From assembly GCA_036489975.1 (NCBI GenBank), contig DASXES010000140.1, forward strand, positions 40,164 through 104,163: a stretch of 64,000 bases of DNA, given 5' to 3'. A model generated the notes under the pieces. The model was given only the letters and a program-made list of their open reading frames with translations, searched no databases and was not told the origin of the DNA. Made by a program: the position numbers and the translations under genes. Positions 33,424 to 42,077 of this stretch are shown here, in pieces. The DNA comes from Roseiarcus sp036489975. GTDB taxonomy: Bacteria; Pseudomonadota; Alphaproteobacteria; Rhizobiales; Beijerinckiaceae. The stretch's first letter is position 1, and every line of letters starts with the position of its first letter.

Positions 33424-36404
33424 GCCAGCCGTTTCGTCTCCCGGGCGGCGGTTCGGTCGACCCTTCGCGCCCCCTCGTGTTCAACTTCGACGGACTCGAT
33501 TACCAGGGCTACGCCGGCGACACGCTCGCGTCCGCCCTGATCGCCAACGGCATGCATCTGGTCGGCCGCTCGTTCAAATATCACCGGCCGCGTGGAATCC
33601 TTAGCGCCGGCGCCGAAGAGCCGAATGCGCTCGTCACGCTCGAGCACGGACAGGGCCGTGCAACCCCGAATCTGCGCGCGACCCAGATCGAGCTTTACGA
33701 TGGGCTCCGCGCTTCGAGCCAGAACCGCTGGCCCTCGCTCAAGTTCGACCTTGGCGCGGTCAACGACCTGCTTTCGCCGCTGTTCGGCGCGGGCTTCTAC
33801 TACAAGACCTTCATGGGGCCGAGTTGGGCCTGGCGCCATGTCTATGAGCCGATGATCCGTCGCGCTGCGGGCTTGGGCAAGCCTCCGCGCGAGCCCGATC
33901 CTGACCGCTATCAGCGCCTGTTCGACCATTGTGACGTGCTCGTCGTCGGCGCGGGGCCTGCAGGGCTTGCGGCGGCGCTCTCCGCGAGCGAAAGCGGCGC
34001 GCGGGTGGTCGTCTGCGACGAAAATCCAGCGTTCGGGGGCTCACTGCTCGCCGAGACCGAGGCCGAGATCGAGGGCAACAGCGCGCGCGATTGGCTTGCG
34101 GGCGCGCTCGCCGCGCTTCGGTCCAGGCCAAACGTGCGCCTGATGACCCGCACGCAGGCGTTCGGCTATTACGCGCAGAATTTTGTCGGGCTCGACGAGC
34201 GCCTCCCCGAGGTCGACCTCGCCGCCGATCCCGATCTGCCGCGCGAACGCTTGTGGCAGATGCGGGCGCGCGAGGTGGTGCTGGCGGCCGGCGCGATCGA
34301 GCGTCCGCTGGTCTTTCCGGACAACGACCGGCCGGGCGTCATGCTCGCCGATTCCGCGCTCCGCTATGCTCTCCAATATCGCGCAAGGGTGGGCGATCGC
34401 GTCGTCATCGCGACCACGCATGACAGCGCCTATCGCGCCGCGCTCGATCTCAAGAAGGCCGGCGTCGGCGTCGCGCTGATCGCCGATCTACGGAGCGAGG
34501 TCAGCGGGCCTCTGCCCGAGGCCGCGCGCGCCGCGGACATCGAGGTCGCGGCGGGGGCCGAGATTCTTGGCGCCGATGGTCGCCTGCGGGTCAAGGCGGT
34601 TCGCATCAGGCATCAGGGCGGCGAGCAAAAAATCGCCTGCGATGCGCTCCTGATGTCGGGCGGATGGACGCCCTCCGTGCATCTCTTCTCGCAATCGCGC
34701 GGCAAGCTCGTCTTCGATGAGAGCCTGCAGGTTTTCAAGCCGGGAGCGTCGGCTCAGCGCGAGCGCTCGGCCGGGGCCTGCAACGCGGCCTTCGATCTGC
34801 CGGGCGCGCTCGCCGAAGGCGACGCAGCCGGGCGCACGGCGGCGGCCGCAGCCGGCTTCGCCACTCGGAGCGCGCGAACCTACGCCGTCGGCGGCGTCAT
34901 AGCCGCGCGGGACGGAGCGCACGCCGGACCGTCGCGTCCAGCCGACCGTCGCGCGAAAGCCTTCGTCGATTTCCAGAACGACGTCTGCGCCAAGGATGTG
35001 AGCCTGGCGGTGCAGGAGGGCATGCGCTCGATCGAGCACATCAAGCGCTACACCACGACCGGCATGGCGACCGACCAGGGCAAGCTTTCCAACATGAACA
35101 CGCTTGGCCTCGCCGCCGCGGCGCTCGGAAAGCCGATACCCGAAGTTGGCTTAACCACCTTCCGCCCGCCCTATACGCCGGTGACCTTCGGCGCCTTCGC
35201 CGGCCCCGCCCGCGGCGACGCGTTCGATCCCATCCGCCGCACGCCCATTCACGAATGGGCGGCCGAAAACGGCGCCGCGTTCGAGAATGTGGGCCAATGG
35301 AAGCGCGCCTGGTATTTCGCGCGCGCTGGCGAATCGATGCACGCGGCGGTCGCGCGCGAATGCCGCACGACGCGCGCCAGCGTCGGCCTGTTTGACGCCA
35401 CCACGCTCGGCAAGATCGAGGTCGTCGGCGCCGACGCGGCGACGTTCCTCGAGCGCATGTACGCCAACGCGTTCCAGAAGCTCGAGGTCGGGCGCTGTCG
35501 CTACGGGCTCATGCTGAACGAAGCCGGCTTCCTCATGGACGACGGCGTGATCGCGCGCATGGGCCCCGATCGCTTCCATGTGACGACGACCACCGGCGGC
35601 GCGCCACGCGTGCTCGCCCATATGGAGGACTATCTCCAGACCGAGTTCACGGATCTCAGGGTCTGGCTCACCTCGGCCACCGAGCAATGGGCGACCATCG
35701 CCGTGCAGGGGCCGCGCGCCAGGGAGACGATCGCGCCCCTTCTCGAAGGCGTGGATCTCTCGAACAACGCCCTTCCGCACATGGCCGTGCGCGAAGCGCG
35801 TGTGCGCGGCGTTCTGGCGCGGCTCATGAGGGTGAGCTTCACCGGCGAACTCGGCTACGAGATCAACGTGCCTTCGCATTTCGGTCGCGGGGTCTGGGAG
35901 GCGGTGTGGAGCGAGGTCCAGAAGCAGGGCGGGTGCGTGTACGGAACCGAGGCCATGCATGTGATGCGCGCCGAGAAGGGCTATGTGATCGTGGGGCAGG
36001 AGACCGACGGCACGGTGACGCTGGCCGACCTCGGGCTCGACCGGGCGATCGGCAAAGCCAAGAAGGATTTCGTCGGCAAACGCTCGCTCACCCGGCCCGA
36101 CATGCTCCTGGACAATCGCAAGCAGCTTGTAGGCCTCCTGACTGACAATCCGGCGATCGCGCTCGAAGAAGGCGCGCAGGTGACAGAGAGCCCTAGCCCG
36201 CCGATTGGCGCCTCGGCGCTCGGCCATGTCACCTCGTCCTATCGCAGCGAGGCTTTGGGCCGTCCGATCGCGCTTGCGCTGGTCGCGGCGGGGCGCTCGC
36301 GCGTCGGCGCGAGGCTTTATGTCCCGATGCCCGGCGGCGCGGTTCAGGTGACGGTCGTGGATCCTGTTTTCTATGACAAAGAGGGAGCGCGGCTCAATGT
36401 CTGA
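33420..36404 (+). CDS. soxA: Sarcosine oxidase alpha subunit
   Basis: 994 residues. N-terminal 2Fe-2S-ferredoxin-like fold without iron (about 1-120), an NAD-binding domain with LVVGAGPAGLAAALSASE (174-191), and a C-terminal glycine-cleavage T-like domain (about 590-990) that binds tetrahydrofolate and receives the methyl group as 5,10-methylene-THF. Overlaps soxD by 4 bp and soxG by 8 bp. Family length is 960-1000. The complex acts in the cytoplasm in choline/betaine catabolism. Confidence 0.96.
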   Translation: MSQPFRLPGGGSVDPSRPLVFNFDGLDYQGYAGDTLASALIANGMHLVGRSFKYHRPRGILSAGAEEPNALVTLEHGQGRATPNLRATQIELYDGLRASSQNRWPSLKFDLGAVNDLLSPLFGAGFYYKTFMGPSWAWRHVYEPMIRRAAGLGKPPREPDPDRYQRLFDHCDVLVVGAGPAGLAAALSASESGARVVVCDENPAFGGSLLAETEAEIEGNSARDWLAGALAALRSRPNVRLMTRTQAFGYYAQNFVGLDERLPEVDLAADPDLPRERLWQMRAREVVLAAGAIERPLVFPDNDRPGVMLADSALRYALQYRARVGDRVVIATTHDSAYRAALDLKKAGVGVALIADLRSEVSGPLPEAARAADIEVAAGAEILGADGRLRVKAVRIRHQGGEQKIACDALLMSGGWTPSVHLFSQSRGKLVFDESLQVFKPGASAQRERSAGACNAAFDLPGALAEGDAAGRTAAAAAGFATRSARTYAVGGVIAARDGAHAGPSRPADRRAKAFVDFQNDVCAKDVSLAVQEGMRSIEHIKRYTTTGMATDQGKLSNMNTLGLAAAALGKPIPEVGLTTFRPPYTPVTFGAFAGPARGDAFDPIRRTPIHEWAAENGAAFENVGQWKRAWYFARAGESMHAAVARECRTTRASVGLFDATTLGKIEVVGADAATFLERMYANAFQKLEVGRCRYGLMLNEAGFLMDDGVIARMGPDRFHVTTTTGGAPRVLAHMEDYLQTEFTDLRVWLTSATEQWATIAVQGPRARETIAPLLEGVDLSNNALPHMAVREARVRGVLARLMRVSFTGELGYEINVPSHFGRGVWEAVWSEVQKQGGCVYGTEAMHVMRAEKGYVIVGQETDGTVTLADLGLDRAIGKAKKDFVGKRSLTRPDMLLDNRKQLVGLLTDNPAIALEEGAQVTESPSPPIGASALGHVTSSYRSEALGRPIALALVAAGRSRVGARLYVPMPGGAVQVTVVDPVFYDKEGARLNV

Positions 36405-36966
36405 CGCAGCCCTCGTCGCCCGCTCGCCGCTTCAGGGGCTCGCGCTCCCCGCCGCGCCGCGCTTTGCGTTGGCCGAGGCTCCGCCCGCGGCGCGTTTCAT
36501 CCTGCGTGGGCCAGAGGCGGTGCGGGTCGCGTGCGGAATGGCGTTCGGCGCCGAGCCGCCGTCGCGGCTTGGCCTCGCGGGCGAGCGGGACAAGCGCGGG
36601 GCGCTGTGGCTCGGGCCCGACGAATGGCTGCTGCTCGCCGGCGACGAGGACGCGGCCGCCGTCAGCGACACGCTGGAATCGGTGCTCGACGGAACGGCCC
36701 ACAGCCTCGTCGACGTCTCGCATCGCCAGATTGGCCTGATCGCCAGCGGCGCGGCGGCCGCGCGCGTCGTCAACGCCGGCTGCCCGCTCGATCTCAGCCT
36801 CAACGCGTTTCCCGCCGGCTTCGCCACACGCACATTGTTCGACAAGGTCGAGATCGTGCTCTGGCGCCGCGCGGAAGGCGCCTTCCACATCGAAGTCTGG
36901 CGCTCGTTCGCGCCTTATCTCGCCGCCTCGCTCGCGGAGGCTTCGCGCGGCGCGCCGCAGTGGTAG
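36397..36966 (+). CDS. soxG: Sarcosine oxidase gamma subunit
   Basis: 189 residues. Fold related to the T-protein of glycine cleavage; binds the folate side of the complex. Seen: GERDKRGALWLGPDEWLLL, then HSLVDVSHRQIGLIASG and a C-terminal WRSFAPYLAASL, diagnostic for SoxG. The ATG at 36397 overlaps soxA by 8 bp. Its stop codon (36964-36966) overlaps the GTG of the SCO1 gene. Confidence 0.92.
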   Translation: MSDAALVARSPLQGLALPAAPRFALAEAPPAARFILRGPEAVRVACGMAFGAEPPSRLGLAGERDKRGALWLGPDEWLLLAGDEDAAAVSDTLESVLDGTAHSLVDVSHRQIGLIASGAAAARVVNAGCPLDLSLNAFPAGFATRTLFDKVEIVLWRRAEGAFHIEVWRSFAPYLAASLAEASRGAPQW

Positions 36967-37631
36967 AGAAGACCGTCCCGCCGCCCGCCGCCTCGATCAC
37001 CCGGCGGCGCGCGCTCGCGCTGACCGGCGCCGCGCTCGTCGGCGGCTGCCGAAGCGGCGCCGATCGGAGCGCGATCGACATATCGGGCAATTCGCCCCTG
37101 CTCAAATTCGCCATGACGCGGGCCTCGGACCGGCGCCAGGTGACCGAAGCCGATTATCGCGGCGACATCGTCATGCTCTATTTCGGCTACACCTTCTGCC
37201 CAGACGTCTGTCCCACGACGCTCGCGAACGTCGCCGAAATTCTCAAAAGGCTGGGTCCCGACGCCGAGCGCGTGCGCCTGCTGTTCGTGACGGTCGACCC
37301 CGCTCGCGACACGCTTTCGGTGCTGGCGGACTACGTGAAGAGCTTCGCGCCTCAGATCGAGGGATTGCGCGGCGATCCGGACCAGATCGCCTCCCTCGCG
37401 CGCCGCTATCGGATCGCCTATTCCGTCACGCCCGCGACCGCGACGCACGCCTACGAGGTGACGCACGGCTCGGCCATCTATGTGTTCGACGCCACGGGCG
37501 CGGCGCGCCTGCTGATTCCCTCGCTCGGCTCCACGGCAGGCGACATCGCAGGCGTCACGGCCGACCTCCGGCGCCTGGTCAACGAGGGCAATCCGTCGGG
37601 CCTGTTCGGCTGGCTCACGAGGTTCGTCTGA
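36960..37631 (+). CDS. SCO1/SenC-type copper chaperone
   Basis: 223 residues. GTG start at 36960, inside the soxG stop, so translation is probably coupled. A twin-arginine/lipoprotein-like leader (ITRRRALALTGAALVGGC, C30) is followed by a thioredoxin fold with copper ligands C80 and C84 (FCPDVCPTT) and H169 (YEVTHGSAIY). SCO proteins deliver copper to the CuA site of cytochrome oxidase in the periplasm. It is odd for it to close a sarcosine oxidase operon; the convergent neighbours are also copper/oxidase assembly genes. Confidence 0.9.
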   Translation: MVEKTVPPPAASITRRRALALTGAALVGGCRSGADRSAIDISGNSPLLKFAMTRASDRRQVTEADYRGDIVMLYFGYTFCPDVCPTTLANVAEILKRLGPDAERVRLLFVTVDPARDTLSVLADYVKSFAPQIEGLRGDPDQIASLARRYRIAYSVTPATATHAYEVTHGSAIYVFDATGAARLLIPSLGSTAGDIAGVTADLRRLVNEGNPSGLFGWLTRFV

Positions 37632-37633
37632 AG

Positions 37634-37655
37634 CGATGATTGTTTCCGATCATCG
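37634..37655. terminator. Possible bidirectional hairpin
   Basis: CGATGAT (37634-37640) and ATCATCG (37649-37655) form a 7-bp stem with an 8-base loop between the convergent SCO1 and PCu(A)C genes. The T-run after it is weak on both strands. Confidence 0.35.
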
Positions 37656-37664
37656 AGTCTTGGC

Positions 37665-38144
37665 TCACTCGCCCGTCGCGCCGCGCACCGCGAAGCTCGT
37701 CGTGAGCGAACCGCCGTCCTGAAAGCTGAGGGTGACGGGAACCGAGCGTCCGGGCGAGGCGGCGGCGGTGGGCGACATGCACATCAGATGGTATCCGCCG
37801 GGCGCGAATTTGACTTGTCCATGGGGCGGCACGGCCACGCTGTCCACCATCTCCATCCGCTCCTGGCCGTTGTCGCTGACGCTGCGATGGAGCATGAGGG
37901 CGCCGCATCCGGGCGAGGCGGCGCCGACCAGCGTGCGGGTCTGCCCGGTCTGGTTCGAAAGGACGAAATATCCGGCCGCCGGCCGCGAGGGAATGATGAG
38001 GCGCAGCCACGGCTCGCTGACGGTGAGACCCGGCTCCGCCGCCAGCGCGGCAGGGACCGCCAGCGCCAGCGCGCAAAGCCCGAGCCTGAAGCGCGCGGCG
38101 AAAAAGTGGACGTCGGTTTTTCGCGAAAAAGCGCGCGAAATCAA
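37665..38144 (-). CDS. PCu(A)C-type periplasmic copper chaperone
   Basis: About 159 residues from a TTG at 38144; the start is tentative, as any ATG lies inside the preceding gene. A signal peptide (about 18-36, ending LAA) precedes the copper motif: H86, M97, H119 and M121, i.e. H-x10-M-x21-H-x-M exactly. Family members bring Cu(I) to SCO and CuA. It converges on the SCO1 gene (33 bp apart) and follows CtaG by 43 bp on the same strand. Confidence 0.85.
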   Translation of the reverse strand: MISRAFSRKTDVHFFAARFRLGLCALALAVPAALAAEPGLTVSEPWLRLIIPSRPAAGYFVLSNQTGQTRTLVGAASPGCGALMLHRSVSDNGQERMEMVDSVAVPPHGQVKFAPGGYHLMCMSPTAAASPGRSVPVTLSFQDGGSLTTSFAVRGATGE

Positions 38145-38187
38145 GGAACCTGGAGTCAGCTGCGATTCGATCGAATCGCCGCAGGCT

Positions 38188-39174
38188 CTAGACGCCCGTC
38201 CAGCGGCGTGAGAGCGCAGCGAGGGCGGCGGCGTCCTTGTCGGTCTCCGCAATCGATTCATCACTGAGCCTCATCGCGTTCACGACCACGAGCACTCCAG
38301 CGACGCTCATCATCGCCGGGGGAATCCAGATTATCAGGCCGCCGAACTGCTGATCGTCGAGCGCACTGATCGAGGGGAAAAGACGGCCGCAGAGATCGTA
38401 GTAGGGATAAAGGTCGCGCGACGAGAAGACGATGATCGCGCCGAGCAGGATCTGCGGAAACATGACAGCAAGCGAGAGGGCCGCCCGCCCGCCGAAGGAC
38501 ACGCGCGCCGGCGGCGACCGGCGCGGATCGAGGACCAGGCACCAGAAGAGGATTCCGTCCAGAACCATGCTCCAGTTCATCAGCGCGTAAAGCCTGGCGT
38601 CGATCATCGCGCGAAAATGGACCGCCGGGATCAGCCAGAAATAGAACAGCCCGACGAACAGGAACGCCGCCAGCACAGGCTGCTGCAGCACGTGGATCGT
38701 CGCGCCCGCGAGACGGCTCTCAACCACGCGCCGAGCCCAGCGCGGCATGCCGCGCTTGATCGAGGCGCCGACCCAACTCAGCGCAATCAGGAAGGGGCTT
38801 AAGTGATGCATCGCAACATGCTGGACGCGGTTGAGAAAAAACATGTGCTGCGACCAGTATTCGAACCGCGTCTGCAGCACGGCGTAGGCTGCGAGCACCC
38901 CGATCACGAACAGCGCGCGCCGCCAGACCGGAGGCCGCTCCTTCGGCGGCGCGATCGCGACGCCGCGAAAGAACCAGAGCAGCGTGAGCGCCGTCGCCAG
39001 ATAGACGAGCGGCGAGAAATCCCAGGGGGCCCAGAACGGCATCAGCGAGGGATGGCTGTCCGAAAGCCAGAACAGAAACACGCCGAAGGCGACAATCGCC
39101 CAATCGGCGGCGAGCCCGGTCCCTTCCGCGGCCCACCGCGACGCGCGGGGCTCCTCTAGCCACGTCCGTTCCAT
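38188..39174 (-). CDS. CtaG/Caa3-type cytochrome oxidase assembly membrane protein
   Basis: 328 residues with about seven membrane helices. Matches the caa3_CtaG family: HLSPFLIALSWVG, followed by LLGAIIVFSSRDLYPYYD and LGGLIIWIPPAMM-like stretches. A His cluster (NRVQHVAMHHLSP) is probably metal binding. Family members assist cytochrome oxidase assembly, probably with copper. The ATG at 39174 starts MERTWLEE. The three genes SCO1, PCu(A)C and CtaG fall in 2.2 kb, but no oxidase structural genes are present. Confidence 0.85.
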   Translation of the reverse strand: MERTWLEEPRASRWAAEGTGLAADWAIVAFGVFLFWLSDSHPSLMPFWAPWDFSPLVYLATALTLLWFFRGVAIAPPKERPPVWRRALFVIGVLAAYAVLQTRFEYWSQHMFFLNRVQHVAMHHLSPFLIALSWVGASIKRGMPRWARRVVESRLAGATIHVLQQPVLAAFLFVGLFYFWLIPAVHFRAMIDARLYALMNWSMVLDGILFWCLVLDPRRSPPARVSFGGRAALSLAVMFPQILLGAIIVFSSRDLYPYYDLCGRLFPSISALDDQQFGGLIIWIPPAMMSVAGVLVVVNAMRLSDESIAETDKDAAALAALSRRWTGV

Positions 39175-39257
39175 GCCCGAAGGGCTAGGCGAAGCTTTGC
39201 GGCCTGTCAAAGCGCGGCACGCCGGGGGGCGACTCGGCGCGCCGCTGTCGGCGGCTC

Positions 39258-39857
39258 TTAGACCTTGACCGCCGCCGGCGCCACCGATCCCGTCGGACCC
39301 TCGCGGAATTGCCGGACAATGATCCTGGCCACCTCGGCTGCCGGAACGCCATCGGCCGGATTGCGGCCGATCGCCTGCAATGTCTCCGCGACCCAGCCCG
39401 GCGAGACGGCGTTGACGCGCACAATGATTGACGGCTCGACGGCCGCGGCCCGGACGAAAGCCTCGACGGCCGCATTGACGGTGGTGATGATCGCGCTGCC
39501 GGGGGCGGGATATTGCGACGCCAGACCTGTGGTGAGGGTGATCGCGCCGCCGGCGCGGACGTTCTTTGCCCCGTAGCGGACGACATTGACCTGTCCCAGC
39601 AATTTGTTGGCGAGCGAAAACGTCCAGTCCTCGTCGGTCAGCTGATCCCACGGCCTGAAGCGCGCCGCGCCGCCGGTGCAGATGATTCCATCCAGCTCGC
39701 CGACACGTTCGAACAACGCGGCGAGCGATTTCGGATCGGAGATGTCGACGCGCTCGTCCGAACTGCGCGATGCTCGTACGCACGCGCTCTCGCCGAGCGC
39801 CTTGACAACCTCCGCCCCTATAAGCCCGGCGGCGCCGATGACGAGTGTCTTGCTCAC
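39258..39857 (-). CDS. Short SDR-family protein without the Tyr-Lys catalytic pair
   Basis: 199 residues. NAD(P)-binding start LVIGAAGLIGAEVVKAL (5-21) and the CTGGAARF segment of a Rossmann fold. The usual YxxxK is not seen; the corresponding stretch reads SAIITTVNAAVEAFV. A group of small SDRs has this change, so it may be non-catalytic or use other residues. Function unknown. In the same direction as CtaG, 83 bp upstream of it. Confidence 0.8.
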   Translation of the reverse strand: MSKTLVIGAAGLIGAEVVKALGESACVRASRSSDERVDISDPKSLAALFERVGELDGIICTGGAARFRPWDQLTDEDWTFSLANKLLGQVNVVRYGAKNVRAGGAITLTTGLASQYPAPGSAIITTVNAAVEAFVRAAAVEPSIIVRVNAVSPGWVAETLQAIGRNPADGVPAAEVARIIVRQFREGPTGSVAPAAVKV

Positions 39858-39918
39858 GATGGTCTCCTTGACGGTCTGGTCACCGCAAGCATGGAGAGGC
39901 CTTGATCGGATCGCAACC

Positions 39919-40788
39919 TCACCCCCGCTCAGCCTTATCGCGCGCGTTCAGCGCCTGGATCGCATCGCGCGCCGCTTTCCATTCGGAATCGCCCCAGCGG
40001 CGCAATTCATAGAAATTTCCGCCGGTCGCCATCGCCTCGGCGCCGTCCATCACGATCGTCTCGCCGCTCAACCACTCGCAGCCATCGGACATCAGGAACG
40101 TCGCGAGATTTTGCAATTCCTCCATTCGGCCGACCCGGCCCATTGGATTGCGCGCGGCGGACGCGCCCGGCTCGGCGCCGGGCATCAAACGCTTGCTCAT
40201 CCCCTCGGTCGGGATTTCGCCAGGCGCAATGGCGTTGAGGCGAATGCCGTAGCGACCCCATTCCTGCGCGAGCGACATGGTCATGGCCTGGATCGCCGCC
40301 TTGCTCATCGCCGAAGGCGTGACGAATGGACCGCCATTGCGCACCCAGGTGACCGCGATCGAGATCACGCTGCCCTTCTGCCCGGCCTTGATCCAGCGCT
40401 TGCCCACCGCCTGCGTCACGTAGAACGTGCCATGCATGACAATATTGGCGATGGCGTCGAAGCCGCGCGGCGACAAGTCCTCGGTGCGCGAGATAAAATT
40501 GCCGGCGGCGTTGTTGACGAGGCCGGTGAGGGGCCCGTCGCGGAAAATCTCCTCGATCATCGCGTCGACCGCGGCCGCGTCGCGGATGTCGACGCCGTAG
40601 CTTGCGACCCGTCCGCCATGCGCCTTGATGAGCTCCGCGGCGGTCTCATCGCAGACGCTCTTGCGCCGGCCGCAGATCGCGATTTCGGCGCCGAGGCTCA
40701 GGAACTCCTCGGCCATCGCCTTGCCGAGCCCCGTGCCGCCGCCGGTTATGAGGATTTTCTTGCCCTTGAACAGGCCGTCGACGAACAT
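39919..40788 (-). CDS. SDR-family oxidoreductase, DECR-like
   Basis: 289 residues. Cofactor motif LITGGGTGLGKAMAEEF (13-29) and NNAAGNF; the residues around SVISIAVTW and PSAMSKAAIQAMTMSLA place Ser and Lys as in mitochondrial-type 2,4-dienoyl-CoA reductases, which lack the usual Tyr. GRKKSVCDET at the nucleotide end suggests NADPH. Probably reduces unsaturated acyl-CoA. The ATG at 40788 follows GAGGAAAC. It follows no clear partner; the SDR at 39258 lies 61 bp downstream. Confidence 0.82.
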   Translation of the reverse strand: MFVDGLFKGKKILITGGGTGLGKAMAEEFLSLGAEIAICGRRKSVCDETAAELIKAHGGRVASYGVDIRDAAAVDAMIEEIFRDGPLTGLVNNAAGNFISRTEDLSPRGFDAIANIVMHGTFYVTQAVGKRWIKAGQKGSVISIAVTWVRNGGPFVTPSAMSKAAIQAMTMSLAQEWGRYGIRLNAIAPGEIPTEGMSKRLMPGAEPGASAARNPMGRVGRMEELQNLATFLMSDGCEWLSGETIVMDGAEAMATGGNFYELRRWGDSEWKAARDAIQALNARDKAERG

Positions 40789-41018
40789 CCCCGTTTCCTC
40801 TCTCGCTTGGCGTTCCATGACCGCGCTCGAAAACGCGGGTCAATCGCCCTGATCGGTACGCGGTTCGTGCGCGATAGGAAAGGGCGGCTCGAATGGCGAG
40901 GCGCCGCAAGCTCGCGCCTGGGAGGGCAAGTCCACGAGCGTATTGCGCCTAGTCGCGACGCTCACGCGCGCTTAGACTGGCCAGCGCCAACGCATCGCGC
41001 CAACAGGGGAACACCGCC

Positions 41019-41393
41019 ATGGAAATCAAGCGAAGGGTTTCGAGCGAAGCCGGGCCCGCCACGAACTTCACCGGCGCGGTGCACGTCGATCGGCCGATTA
41101 CGCCGGGTCCGGCCGCCGGCGCGGACTGGCGAGTCGTCACCTTCCAGCCCCGCGCCCGGACCGCGTGGCATACCCATCCGAAGGGCCAGATCCTGATGGT
41201 CACCGCCGGCTCGGGCCGCGTTCAGACCGAGGGCGGGCCGATCGAGGAGATCAACCCCGGCGACGTCGTCCTGATCGGCCCGGGCGAAAAGCACTGGCAC
41301 GGCGCCTCGCCGGCCGCCGCCATGACCCACGTCGCCATAAACGAGGCGCCGACCAACTGGATGGAGAAGGTCAGCGACGAACAATATGGTTGA
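41019..41393 (+). CDS. Cupin-domain protein
   Basis: 124 residues. Double-stranded beta-barrel with motif 1 TAWHTHPKGQILMVTAG (H50, H52) and motif 2 PGDVVLIGPGEKHWHGA (H89, H91), so the metal site should be complete. Similar to small cupins annotated near (R)-mandelonitrile lyase or carboxymuconolactone decarboxylase relatives; the substrate is unknown. GGGGAA site before ATG. Confidence 0.82.
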   Translation: MEIKRRVSSEAGPATNFTGAVHVDRPITPGPAAGADWRVVTFQPRARTAWHTHPKGQILMVTAGSGRVQTEGGPIEEINPGDVVLIGPGEKHWHGASPAAAMTHVAINEAPTNWMEKVSDEQYG

Positions 41394-41402
41394 GCGCGAT
41401 CC

Positions 41403-42077
41403 TCATCTCGGCGGCGGGAAGGCGAGAACCTCGCCGGTATAGGTCTCCACCACCTCGCTGAACGGCTCGCCGTCCGGCGTCGACAGCACCGCCCGATGCT
41501 CGAGCACGTGGCCGGGAATGGCGAGCGCGCCCTTGTCGTCGGACGTGGGCGCGACGTTCATCTCCCAGCCCTTCGGCAGCGGCCGCCACAAGAGGTCCGC
41601 GGACAGCGTATGGCGGCGGAAATGGAGCGCCGCCACCGCCTTGCCAAACGGCGTGTCGGTGGTCTCGAGCGCATGATTCATCTCGGGCGTGAGCCGCGAG
41701 GGAACGTACCAGTTGTCGGCCTCGGAGAGCACATGATCACCGCATTTGAGACGAACCCGGCGGTAGCCGAGCTTCTCGTCCGGCTTGACGTCGAGCGCGG
41801 CCCGCACCTCAGGGCCGGCCTCTTTCATCGTGTCGCGCACGCGCTCGGCGAGGATGCGCGCGGGATTGGCCAGCCGGTGTGCGGCGCACCAGCGTTCGAG
41901 CGTCAGCGTCGCGCTGTCGTGGCTCAACAGGTCGGCGTTGAGGCTCTCGATGAGCGCAAGCGCTTCGAGCCGGCCGAGGAGGCTGTCTGGCCAGGGCGCA
42001 GGCTCGGCCGCCGACGCGCTCGCCGTGATGAGGAGCCCGACCGCGACCCCAATCGCCCGCAACCGCGCCGCGCTCAT
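41403..42077 (-). CDS. Exported chorismate-lyase/UTRA-fold-like protein
   Basis: 224 residues. A signal peptide (1-23, ending ASA) is followed by a domain whose second half resembles UbiC: YRRVRLKCGDHVLSEADNWYV, then PSRLTPEM and the short PFGKAVAALHF like LG.PLG..LF. If it is a chorismate lyase fold, export is unexpected, since chorismate is cytoplasmic. It begins inside the stop of the ABC-F gene (ATGA overlap), so the two are one operon. Resemblance seen by eye; function unknown. Confidence 0.6.
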   Translation of the reverse strand: MSAARLRAIGVAVGLLITASASAAEPAPWPDSLLGRLEALALIESLNADLLSHDSATLTLERWCAAHRLANPARILAERVRDTMKEAGPEVRAALDVKPDEKLGYRRVRLKCGDHVLSEADNWYVPSRLTPEMNHALETTDTPFGKAVAALHFRRHTLSADLLWRPLPKGWEMNVAPTSDDKGALAIPGHVLEHRAVLSTPDGEPFSEVVETYTGEVLAFPPPR

